Assembly (NCBI GenBank): GCA_964511185.1
Contig: CAZEDU010000192.1
Span: forward strand, 1 to 5,707
DNA: 5,707 nt
Source: CAZEDU01 sp964511185
GTDB taxonomy: Bacteria; Myxococcota; Myxococcia; Myxococcales; Myxococcaceae
Direction of reading: 5' to 3'
Part shown: piece after piece, positions 1 to 5,707 of the stretch
How positions within the stretch are numbered: the first letter of the stretch is position 1
Layout: each line of letters begins with the position of its first letter
Notes under the pieces: generated by a model
Told to the model about the DNA's origin: nothing
Database searches by the model: none
The model's input: only the letters and a program-made list of their open reading frames with translations
Translations under genes and position numbers: made by a program

Positions 1-2
1 GA

Positions 3-1118
3 GCTTGTCTGGGCGCGGCGCTGCTGTCGGCCGCCGCGGCGCACGCGGCGCCTCGGCTCAGCCCGTTCGTGAGGGTGACCGTGGAGGAGCGCTACGACGA
101 CGCGGCGCTCTTGCGCGTGGGCGGGGAGGGGCAGCTCATCACCAAGCTGAGCCCGCAGGTGGGCGGCGCGCTGCGCGACGACACGGGCACCGCCGAGGGC
201 TGGTACGCGCCGGACCTCCTGTGGCACCACGGCTCCGGGTCGACGACCTTCGACCACCGCGGCGAGCTGCGCGCCCACCGCCAGCTCTCGCGGCAGAGCC
301 ACCTGAGAGGGCGGGCGCAGCTGTGGCGCGTGAGCGATCCGACGTCGCTGCCGCGCCTGGGCATGGCGCGCACGCTCTCGCCGGTGCTCTACGGCAAGCT
401 CGACGTGAGCGGCGACACCCTGATGACCCAGCGCTGGGAAGGCCGGGTCGGGTACCGCTTCGAGGGCGCGCGGATCGACGAGGGCGACCGCTTGCCCGGG
501 CTCTCCCACGCCCCCTACGTCGAGACGTACCGCCTGCTCAGCCGCCGCGCCGCGCTGGGCGTCGAGTACCGGTACCAGCACTTCACTTTCGGCAGCGACG
601 TGGCGAACGCGCACGGCGGCTTCGGCGCGTTTCGCTACCGCCTGACGCGCGCGTGGGGCTTCACGGCGAAGGCCGGGCCCATTTGGTTTCGCGATCGCGC
701 CCACGAGGGCTGGGTGCCGCGCTTGAGCGTCGAGCTGATGCGCGACGGGCCGCTGCTCGACTTTGGCATCGCCGCGGGGAACGACCTGGTGGGCGCGAGC
801 GGCTTCACCTCGGCGCTCTGGGCGAACTACGCGTCGCTGATGGCCGAGCGCGCGGTCGGCGGGCGGCTGCGGCTCTTCGGCGCCGCGAGCTGGTTCCGAA
901 ACGGGCGGGCGCCGAACGAGGGCTTGCGGCCGCTCTCGTCGCCGGCCTCGGGCACCACCCAGGGTTACGCGGTGGGCGGCGGCGTCGAGTGGCGAATGAC
1001 CCGCGCCCTGTCGCTGGTGGGCACGTTCGACCGCTTCGACCAGGTGGGCGTCGACGTGCCGGTGGCCGAGTTGGCGCGAAACATCGTGGCCGCACGCGTG
1101 GTGTTCACGCCCTGGTGA
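3..1118 (+). CDS. exoB: Outer-membrane beta-barrel protein of the polysaccharide locus, ExoB-like (5' partial)
   Basis: The reading frame is open from the first complete codon at position 3, so the start codon lies upstream. A GTG at 69 could be taken as a start, but the residues before it look like the end of a signal peptide: a hydrophobic stretch (LGAALLSAAAAHA) with a likely signal peptidase I site after AHA, encoded by about 45-47. The mature protein (about 356 residues) is rich in short alternating strands with aromatic residues, such as VEYRYQHFTF, GFTAKAGPIWF and LRLFGAASWF. It ends in VVFTPW, an aromatic C-terminus like the beta-signal read by the BAM machinery. No catalytic motif is visible. 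Position before a Wzz-type gene and a kinase gene fits ExoB of the M. xanthus spore-coat locus, an outer-membrane protein of uncertain role in coat export or assembly. The barrel call is fairly firm; the exoB name rests on synteny. Confidence 0.72.
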   Translation, partial: ACLGAALLSAAAAHAAPRLSPFVRVTVEERYDDAALLRVGGEGQLITKLSPQVGGALRDDTGTAEGWYAPDLLWHHGSGSTTFDHRGELRAHRQLSRQSHLRGRAQLWRVSDPTSLPRLGMARTLSPVLYGKLDVSGDTLMTQRWEGRVGYRFEGARIDEGDRLPGLSHAPYVETYRLLSRRAALGVEYRYQHFTFGSDVANAHGGFGAFRYRLTRAWGFTAKAGPIWFRDRAHEGWVPRLSVELMRDGPLLDFGIAAGNDLVGASGFTSALWANYASLMAERAVGGRLRLFGAASWFRNGRAPNEGLRPLSSPASGTTQGYAVGGGVEWRMTRALSLVGTFDRFDQVGVDVPVAELARNIVAARVVFTPW

Positions 1119-1138
1119 CGATCTGGAGAGGACCCAAG

Positions 1139-1144
1139 AGGAGG
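1139..1144 (+). promoter_or_regulatory. Ribosome binding site of the co-polymerase gene
   Basis: AGGAGG, a full Shine-Dalgarno core, lies four bases before the ATG at 1149. An in-frame second ATG at 1161 is 16 bases from this core and has only a purine-rich stretch touching it, so 1149 is preferred. The protein starting at 1161 (MTADQVLAALWRRR) would also look natural for the family, so a small doubt remains. Confidence 0.7.
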
Positions 1145-1148
1145 GAAC

Positions 1149-2541
1149 ATGGAGCGAGGGATGACTGCAGATCAGGTGCTCGCGGCGCTGTGGCGTCGAA
1201 GGCTCGTGGTCGGCGCCGTGGCGTTGGGGGTGTTCCTGATCGGAGCGGCGATCGCCCTCTTCAGGCCCAGCGTGTACGAGGCGACCACGGTGGTGCGCGT
1301 GGAGCCGCAGCGGCCGTCGATCGAGATGGTCCAGCCGACGGTGAGCGAGGCGGTGGAGCAGCGGCTGCTCACCGTGCGCCAGGAGCTGTTCGCGCGGCCC
1401 GTGCTGCAGCGCGCGGTGGAGGAGCTGGGGATCTACTCGGAGCTCGTGGCGAAGAAGGGCATCGAGGCAGGCGTCGAGCGGCTGCGCAAGGACCTGACCG
1501 TCAAGGTCGAGGGCGAGAGCGCCTTCGAGCTGACCTACGCGGCGGCCAGCCCGGAGCTGGCGGCGAAGGTGGCGAACCGGCTGCCGCAGATCTTCGCGGA
1601 GGAGACCGTGAAGGTCCGTCAGGCGCAGGCGCAGCGCGCCACCGAGCTCTTCACCGGCGAGGTGGAGAACTTGAAGAAGACCGTCTCGGAGTGGGAGCGG
1701 AAGATCGCGCAGTTCAAGGTCGAGCACATGGGGGAGCTGCCCGAGCAGCTCGAGATGAACATGCGCGGGCTGGAGCGGATCGGCGCGCTGCTGCAGACCA
1801 AGAGCGAGGAGCTGCGNNNNNNNNNNCGATCTGATGCGGGCGCGCAACGCGCTCGACTCCGAAGCGGGCCGGCTGCAGGCGGCGGAGGACGGGCTGACGC
1901 GCTCGCTCGTCGCCGCCCGCACCGCGTGGACCGAGGACCACCCGGAGCTGCAGCGCATGGGCCGCGAGCTCGACGACCTGAAGGTGAAGCGGCAGGAGGC
2001 CGAGGGTCGAATGGCCGCCGAGCGGGCCGAGCGGGCGCGGGCGGCGCACCTGGTGGGCCTGGTTCAGTCGGAGATCGAAGCGCTGCAGAAGCAAGCCGAG
2101 GTGTTCCAGGCGCGGCTCGACAAGACGCCCCGCTGGGCGCACGAGCTGGGGGTGATGCACCGCGACTACGAGATCGCCAAGACGAAGTACCAGAGCGTCA
2201 TCTCGCGCAAGGTCGAGGCCGAGATCGCGCAGGAGCTCGAGGCCAAGAGCGCCAAGAGCCTGTTCAACATCATCTCGCCCGCGGGCGAGCCGACGGCGCC
2301 GGCCCGGCCGGATCGGTTCGGCGGGCTGCTCCTGTCGCTCTTGATCGCGCTCGGCCTGGGGACCTTGGTGGGCGTGGTGCTCGAGATGCGAGACGACAGC
2401 CTGCGCGACACGCACGAGGTGAAGGCGAAGCTGCCGATCCCGGTGCTCGCCGTGGTGCCGCAGCTCGGGGCAAACAAGACCGAACGGCGGGTCTTGATGC
2501 CATCCACCGTGACCCAGCCTCCTCCGCCGTCGGTGAACTAA
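1149..2541 (+). CDS. exoC: Wzz/GumC-type polysaccharide co-polymerase (PCP-2 without kinase domain), ExoC-like, interrupted by assembly gap
   Basis: This is an inner-membrane chain-length and export regulator of Wzx/Wzy-type polysaccharide synthesis. The first part (1149-1816, 223 residues) has a short cytoplasmic N-terminus, a first membrane helix at about residues 19-38, the Wzz domain to about residue 100, and a long charged coiled-coil-like stretch from about 155. After the N run the protein resumes in another frame at 1828 (237 codons). This part holds more coiled coil, the family's HPEL motif (1939-1950), a proline-rich segment (about 2269-2314), a second membrane helix (about 2323-2382), and a cytoplasmic tail with the usual RDDSLRD and LPIPVLAVVPQ. 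At least 460 residues are visible, close to family size, so little is likely missing. There is no Walker A motif: the kinase is the next gene, 33 bases on. The frames join only if the true gap is a multiple of three (0, 9, 12 and so on). The gene is probably intact and the break an assembly artefact. The family call is strong; exoC comes from synteny. Confidence 0.88.
1817..1826. other. Assembly gap (10 N)
   Basis: Ten unknown bases lie inside the co-polymerase gene. The protein ends in ...KSEELR before the gap (frame 3) and resumes as DLMRARNALD after it (frame 1). Both sides are coiled-coil sequence of the same family. The last codon before the gap is CGN, arginine whatever the base. A length of ten cannot keep the frame; a multiple of three would. 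Confidence 0.97.
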
Positions 2542-2574
2542 GGCCTGCGCCTTTTGGAAAGAACGGGAGACGAC

Positions 2575-3306
2575 ATGGATCAGAACATGGAAAAGGCGGG
2601 CAACTTCCTTCCCCGTGCGGACGAGTCGGCCCTGCGATCGAACGAGGTGGACCGGCGGCTGGTGACGCTGACGGCGCCGGCCTCGCACGCGGCGGAGCAG
2701 TACCGGTCGCTCTACTACCGGCTCGAGCGCATGCGGGACCTGCGGCCGATGCGGGTGGTGGCGTTCACCTCGGCCGTGCCCGGCGAAGGCAAGACGGTGA
2801 CCTCGGTGAACCTGGCGCTGGCGGCGGCGCGCGCGAACCCCGAGCGGAGCATCCTGCTCATCGACGCGGACCTGCGGCGGAGCCAGGTGGGCGACTACCT
2901 GGGCATTCGCGCTCGGCCCGGGCTGGCCGAGCTGCTCATGCAGGAGTGCGAGGTGCGCGAGGCGGTGCGGCGCTTCAAGTCCAACCGGCTGGCGGTGGTG
3001 CCGGCGGGATCGATTCCCGAGGAGCCGACGCAGCTCCTCGCCTGCAACCGCATGAAGCAGTTCCTCAAGGGCATGCGCGAGACGTTCGACGAGGTGTACA
3101 TCGATCTGCCGCCGGCCTTGCCGTTCGCCGACGCGTCGATTCTGGCGACGCAGGCAGACGCGGTGGTGATGGTCATTCGCGCCAACCGCACCTCGCACAA
3201 GCACGTGAGCCAGGCGCTCGAGCACCTGGCGGGCGCGCCGACCATCGGCTGCGTGTTGAACGCCGCCGCGCCGTCGGTGACGCCCTACCTCAAGTCGTAC
3301 AAGTGA
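2575..3306 (+). CDS. exoD: Stand-alone BY-type protein tyrosine kinase / polysaccharide biosynthesis ATPase, ExoD-like
   Basis: A 243-residue cytoplasmic P-loop kinase of the CpsD/CapB family, expected to work with the membrane co-polymerase encoded just upstream and to control export through autophosphorylation. Visible motifs: an adaptor-like segment EQYRSLYYRL (41-50); Walker A AVPGEGKT (67-74, Lys73); Walker A' ILLIDADLR (93-101); Walker B VYIDLPP (174-180, Asp177), followed by ADA. Start: ATG at 2575 with GGGAG five bases upstream (2565-2569); a TTG at 2554 in the same frame is less likely. Oddities: Walker B has Leu where the family usually has Thr (DTPP). The EX2RX2R-type oligomerisation motif has Tyr in place of its last Arg. 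The C-terminus (TPYLKSYK) carries only two tyrosines, not a rich cluster. From memory, the M. xanthus counterpart ExoD is BtkA, a kinase needed for spore maturation. The family is clear; actual kinase activity is inferred. Confidence 0.88.
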   Translation: MDQNMEKAGNFLPRADESALRSNEVDRRLVTLTAPASHAAEQYRSLYYRLERMRDLRPMRVVAFTSAVPGEGKTVTSVNLALAAARANPERSILLIDADLRRSQVGDYLGIRARPGLAELLMQECEVREAVRRFKSNRLAVVPAGSIPEEPTQLLACNRMKQFLKGMRETFDEVYIDLPPALPFADASILATQADAVVMVIRANRTSHKHVSQALEHLAGAPTIGCVLNAAAPSVTPYLKSYK

Positions 3307-3329
3307 GCGGGGCGGAGACGAAGCTGGGT

Positions 3330-3354
3330 GGGCGCGCCGCGGCGGGGCGCGCTC
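3330..3354 (+). other. GC-rich hairpin in the kinase-transferase spacer
   Basis: Bases 3332-3338 (GCGCGCC) pair perfectly with 3346-3352 (GGCGCGC) across a 7-base loop. The stem can be extended by a G-T pair (3331/3353) and a G-C pair (3330/3354). No T-run follows, so it is not a typical intrinsic terminator. It ends 28 bases before the next start codon and does not cover the purine-rich stretch that would serve as ribosome binding site. It could tune expression between the two genes, or be chance in GC-rich DNA. Confidence 0.3.
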
Positions 3355-3382
3355 GTCCGGATCCTCTCGAAGGGCGGGGAGC

Positions 3383-4780
3383 ATGGTACGGGCGTTCAAT
3401 CACTACTTCTCGGGTCGCAAGACCTTGGTGTTCTTCTCGGAAGGCGTCGCGATCGCGACGTTGTGCCTGGCGGGGGCCTGGCTCGCGGCGCTCTTCACCG
3501 CGCCTGACGCGGTCACGCCCGCGCTCCCGCCGAAGCTGGCGGCGCTGAGCATCGGCGTCGCGGTGCTCTTCCAGTTCCTCATCTACCTGCTCGACCTCTA
3601 CGACCTGCGCATCGCGGGGCAGGATCGGGCGCGCGGGGTGCGGGCGCTGAAGGCGGCCGGCGTCGCCGTCGCGGTGGTGGGCCTGGCGGGCATGGTGGTG
3701 CCGGCGCAGTGGCTGCCCGCCGGCTCGCTCCTGGGCGGGACGGTTGGCGCGGTGATGGGCAGCTTCGCGCTCCGCGCGGCGCTCGGGTCGGTGATGGGAG
3801 ACGGGCAGCGGGTGCTCGTGGTCGGCATCGGCCCCAAGGCGCTGGAGGTCTCCCGGGCCGTCGACGCCGAGAGCGAGGGCGTCTACCGCGTCTGCTCGAT
3901 GCTCGACCCGTCGTCGGTGAGCGTGAAGCAGCGGTTCACCTTGTCGCCCGAGGGCGCGGCCGAGCCGGGCGTGCTGAGCTTGGAGGAGTCCGCCGCGCAG
4001 CTCTCCGCCGACGTGGTGGTGGTCGCTCCGGACGACCCGCGCGCCGTCCCGATGGACGCGCTGCTCCAATGCCGGGTGGAGGGCCTGCGGGTCTACGACG
4101 TGGCCGGCTTCTATGAGCGGGTGCTGCGCCGGCTGCCGGTGAGCCAGCTGCGCGCAGAGGATCTCGCGTACTCCGACGCGTTGACCGTCGGCCGCGTGCG
4201 GGCGCTCACCAAGCGCGCGTTCGACCTGCTCGTCGCCCTGGCGATGCTGGCGGTGGCCGCGCCGCTGATGCTGGCCATCGGGGTGTTGGTGAAGCTGGAC
4301 TCCCCCGGGCCGGTCTTCTACCGACAGGAGCGGGTGGGGCGCGGCGGCAAGGCCTACCGGCTCTGGAAGTTTCGCAGCATGCGGGTCGACGCCGAGAAGA
4401 ACGGCGCGGTGTGGGCCAAGCAGAACGACGACCGCGTCACGCGGGTGGGCCGCTTCATCCGCAAGACGCGCATGGACGAGCTGCCGCAGATCTTCAACGT
4501 CCTCGTGGGGCAGATGAGCATCGTCGGCCCCCGTCCCGAGCGGCCCGTCTTCGTCGCGCAGCTCAAGGCGCAGGTGCCGTTCTACGGCCTGCGCGAGGTC
4601 GTCAAGCCGGGCATCACAGGCTGGGCGCAGATTCGCTACCCCTACGGCGCCTCGGTCGAGGACGCGAGGAACAAGCTCGAGTACGACCTGTACTACGTGA
4701 AGAACGGCTCGCTGCCCTTCGACCTGGCGATCGTCTTCCACACGGTGCGCCACGTGCTGCTCGGGCGCGGCGCGCGCTGA
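3383..4780 (+). CDS. exoE: Undecaprenyl-phosphate hexose-1-phosphate transferase (initiating sugar transferase), ExoE-like
   Basis: This enzyme (465 residues) should start the repeat unit by moving a hexose-1-phosphate from a UDP-sugar to undecaprenyl phosphate at the inner membrane. Four N-terminal membrane segments (about 14-38, 52-71, 90-106, 113-132) precede a Rossmann-like CoA-binding-type domain (VLVVGIG, 144-150). A further hydrophobic segment (about 281-304) then leads into the bacterial sugar transferase domain. Hallmarks there are KFRSMRVDAE (329-338), RMDELPQIFNVL (363-374) with the Asp365-Glu366 pair that matches the catalytic dyad of this family, SIVGPRPERP (379-388), KPGITGWAQ (408-416) and LEYDLYYVKN (432-441). 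Length and layout fit the full-length WbaP/EpsB_2 type (PEP-CTERM-associated subfamily), not the short PglC type. Start: ATG at 3383, giving MVRAFNHYFSGRK, a typical N-terminus of this subfamily, with purine-rich AAGGGCGGGGAG (3370-3381) just before it. The sugar used cannot be read from the sequence. The function is confident; exoE follows from synteny. Confidence 0.93.
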   Translation: MVRAFNHYFSGRKTLVFFSEGVAIATLCLAGAWLAALFTAPDAVTPALPPKLAALSIGVAVLFQFLIYLLDLYDLRIAGQDRARGVRALKAAGVAVAVVGLAGMVVPAQWLPAGSLLGGTVGAVMGSFALRAALGSVMGDGQRVLVVGIGPKALEVSRAVDAESEGVYRVCSMLDPSSVSVKQRFTLSPEGAAEPGVLSLEESAAQLSADVVVVAPDDPRAVPMDALLQCRVEGLRVYDVAGFYERVLRRLPVSQLRAEDLAYSDALTVGRVRALTKRAFDLLVALAMLAVAAPLMLAIGVLVKLDSPGPVFYRQERVGRGGKAYRLWKFRSMRVDAEKNGAVWAKQNDDRVTRVGRFIRKTRMDELPQIFNVLVGQMSIVGPRPERPVFVAQLKAQVPFYGLREVVKPGITGWAQIRYPYGASVEDARNKLEYDLYYVKNGSLPFDLAIVFHTVRHVLLGRGAR

Positions 4781-4796
4781 CCGAAGTGAACACCGC

Positions 4797-4812
4797 GGGC
4801 ACGGCCGTTGCT
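4797..4812 (+). promoter_or_regulatory. Candidate sigma-54 promoter (-24/-12) ahead of the YvcK-like gene
   Basis: GGGCACGGCCGTTGCT matches the consensus TGGCACG-N4-TTGC at 10 of 11 fixed positions; only the first T is G. The -24 GG (4798-4799) and -12 GC (4810-4811) are exactly ten bases apart. It sits in the 134-base spacer after exoE and reads towards the next gene. Transcription would begin near 4823, leaving a leader of about 90 bases. Sigma-54 promoters with NtrC-like activators are common in myxobacterial developmental genes, the exo operon included (recalled). No activator site was identified. Confidence 0.5.
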
Positions 4813-4840
4813 CTTTAGGACAGCGGCTTTCGGCGCGTGA

Positions 4841-4874
4841 GGTGAGGGCGGCCTCTCACCGTGAAGAAACTTCA
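4841..4874 (+). other. Two adjacent inverted repeats in the leader of the YvcK-like gene
   Basis: First repeat: GGTGAGGG (4841-4848) pairs with CTCTCACC (4853-4860, one G-T pair counted) around a 4-base loop, an 8-bp stem. Second repeat: TGAAG-AAA-CTTCA (4862-4874), a perfect 5-bp dyad. They follow each other directly, downstream of the candidate promoter and 40 bases before the start codon. No T-run follows either one, so termination is unlikely. They could be a leader structure, or the second could be a small operator. Confidence 0.35.
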
Positions 4875-4903
4875 GGGTGCGGGTGGGACGGCCGGGAAAA
4901 AGC

Positions 4904-4909
4904 GGGAGG
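4904..4909 (+). promoter_or_regulatory. Ribosome binding site of the YvcK-like gene
   Basis: GGGAGG lies five bases before the ATG at 4915. This supports 4915 over an in-frame GTG at 4861, which would add 18 residues and has no well-placed purine tract. The GTG also abuts the inverted repeat that ends at 4860. Confidence 0.65.
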
Positions 4910-4914
4910 CGGCG

Positions 4915-5707
4915 ATGGAGGGGAGCAGCAACAGTCCGCGGGTGGACAGCGCCTGGGATGAGGCGCTGCGCTGGCGGGAGCGACAGCGCAACGAGCTCAA
5001 GCCGCTGCTCGCCGACCAGCGGCGAACGCGCATCGTGTGCATGGGCGGGGGGACGGGGCTGCCGGTGGTCCTGCGCGGCTTGGCGCGCCGGGCGGACCCG
5101 CGCGCCGACGACCCGGGGCTGGAGATCACCGCGGTCGTGGCGATGAGCGACGACGGGGGGAGCTCCGGGAGGCTGCGGCGGAAGCGCGGGTCGCTGCCGC
5201 CGGGCGACGTGCGCAACTGCTTGGTGGCGCTCGCCGGCGGCTCGAACGCGCTCAAGGACTTGTTTCGCTACCGCTTCGGCGGCGCGCGCGGCCTGGCGGG
5301 CCACGCGGTCGGGAACCTGCTCATCACCGCGCTCGCCGAGCTCAAAGGGGACTTCCTCGAGGCGGTGAAGCTGTCGGGGCGCATGCTCGAGGCGAAGGGC
5401 GAGGTGCTCCCGAGCACGCTCGCGCCGGTGCAGCTGGTGGCGCAGTTCTCGGACGACCGCTGGGTGGTCGGCGAGCGGCGGTGGCCAGGTCAAGCGCGTG
5501 ACGTTGTCGCCGCACGCGCCGCCGCCTTCGCATGGGCTGCTCGACGCGATTCGCTCGGCCGATCTCGTCGCGATTGGCCCTGGCTCGCTCTACTCGAGCG
5601 TGCTGCCGAACCTGCTCGTCGACGGCGTGGCCAAGGCGCTGCTCGAGTCGCGCGCGCTCAAGGTCCTGGTCTCGAACCTGATGACGCAGCCCGGCGAGAC
5701 CGACGGG
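4915..5707 (+). CDS. exoF: YvcK/CofD-like (UPF0052) protein, ExoF-like; frameshifted near 5476 and 3' partial
   Basis: A member of the YvcK family, Rossmann-fold proteins related to the phospholactate transferase CofD that bind UDP-sugars and affect carbon use and cell shape in Bacillus. Frame 1 (4915-5475, 187 residues) has a charged 37-residue N-terminal extension, then GGGTGLP (44-50), MSDDGGSSGRLR (77-88), PPGDVRNCLVAL (95-106), GHAVGNLLITAL (129-140) and LPSTLAPVQL (165-174), and reads to VVGE. The family sequence then continues one frame over (5477-5707, 77 codons): GGGQVKRVTLSPHAP, IGPGSLYSSVLPNLLV, NLMTQPGETDG. Frame 1 stays open beyond the shift but loses all similarity. One extra base at about 5476, or two lost bases (GAGAGC to GAGC), would repair it; an assembly error is likely. 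About 264 residues are visible; the rest lies past the window. In M. xanthus exoF, as recalled, is YvcK-like and sits in this position. The family is very clear; a role in coat synthesis is inferred. Confidence 0.88.
   Translation, partial: MEGSSNSPRVDSAWDEALRWRERQRNELKPLLADQRRTRIVCMGGGTGLPVVLRGLARRADPRADDPGLEITAVVAMSDDGGSSGRLRRKRGSLPPGDVRNCLVALAGGSNALKDLFRYRFGGARGLAGHAVGNLLITALAELKGDFLEAVKLSGRMLEAKGEVLPSTLAPVQLVAQFSDDRWVVGERRWPGQARDVVAARAAAFAWAARRDSLGRSRRDWPWLALLERAAEPARRRRGQGAARVARAQGPGLEPDDAARRDRR
5473..5491 (+). other. Frameshift point in the YvcK-like gene
   Basis: Frame 1 gives ...WVVGE up to 5475; frame 2 gives GGGQVKRV from 5477. The change falls in GAGCGGCGGTGGCC, a GC-rich, repeat-like stretch prone to sequencing error. 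Family sequence is good on both sides, so any real mutation must be recent. Confidence 0.85.

Noticed and set aside
5..1834. A 609-codon open frame over the beta-barrel gene and into the co-polymerase gene
   Set aside because: It is very rich in Arg/Ala/Gly with no family motif, the usual look of an off-frame read in GC-rich DNA. The frame-3 product shows a signal peptide and beta strands.
2554..2574. TTG at 2554 as start of the kinase gene
   Set aside because: It adds only seven residues and has no ribosome binding site at the right distance; ATG at 2575 has GGGAG five bases upstream.
3331..3338. GGCGCGCC palindrome as a protein binding site
   Set aside because: It is a common GC-only palindrome in DNA of this composition, and is better explained as one arm of the larger hairpin.
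1714..3399. A 561-codon minus-strand open frame
   Set aside because: It is antisense to the co-polymerase and kinase genes, crosses the N run, and has a His/Arg/Leu-rich composition with no recognisable domain.
1149..3548. A 799-codon open frame joining the co-polymerase N-terminus to later sequence
   Set aside because: It exists only because the 10-N run passes as coding. After the gap it is off-frame relative to the co-polymerase C-terminus, the kinase and the transferase.
3290..4753. A 487-codon minus-strand open frame
   Set aside because: It mirrors the sugar transferase gene, whose plus-strand product has full family motifs; the antisense product is low-complexity His/Arg/Asp.
5037..5501. 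A 154-codon plus-strand frame inside the YvcK-like gene
   Set aside because: It is off-frame to the GGGTGLP, SDDGGSSG and GDVRN motifs, which are all in frame 1.
1..5707. CRISPR arrays, tRNA or rRNA genes, insertion sequences, phage or defence genes
   Set aside because: No regularly spaced repeats, tRNA-like folds, transposase motifs or terminal repeats were seen; the window is filled by one coherent polysaccharide gene cluster.

Overview
The window is a run of five genes, all on the plus strand. The DNA is very GC-rich (roughly 70% by eye) and third codon positions are almost all G or C. The order is: outer-membrane beta-barrel protein, Wzz/GumC-type polysaccharide co-polymerase, stand-alone BY-type tyrosine kinase, polyprenyl-phosphate hexose-1-phosphate transferase, YvcK/CofD-like protein. 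From memory this matches exoB-exoC-exoD-exoE-exoF of the Myxococcus xanthus spore-coat polysaccharide operon (exoA-I). The source is therefore most likely a myxobacterium or other member of the Myxococcota. The exo names rest on gene order and family recognition, not on an alignment. The 10-N run shows that this is a draft assembly.

Layout: 3-1118, the 3' part of the beta-barrel gene, whose start codon lies before the window. 1149-2541, the co-polymerase, interrupted by the N run at 1817-1826; its two halves are in different frames, so ten is probably not the true gap length. 2575-3306, the kinase. 3383-4780, the initiating sugar transferase, after a 76-nt spacer that can fold into a GC hairpin. 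4781-4914, a 134-nt spacer, the most interesting non-coding stretch: a close match to a sigma-54 -24/-12 promoter, then two small inverted repeats. 4915 to the window end, the YvcK-like gene, which changes frame near 5476 and runs off the window.

Expected teamwork, from knowledge of Wzx/Wzy-type pathways: the sugar transferase (ExoE-like) loads the first sugar phosphate onto undecaprenyl phosphate at the inner membrane. The co-polymerase (ExoC-like) spans the periplasm and sets chain length and export together with its cytoplasmic kinase partner (ExoD-like). The beta-barrel protein acts at the outer membrane, alongside an OPX/Wza protein that would lie upstream. The YvcK-like protein belongs to a family that binds UDP-sugars and could link nucleotide-sugar supply to coat synthesis; that role is inference. 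Short gaps between the first four genes and the lack of a clear terminator suggest one transcript, with a possible second, sigma-54-dependent start before the YvcK-like gene.
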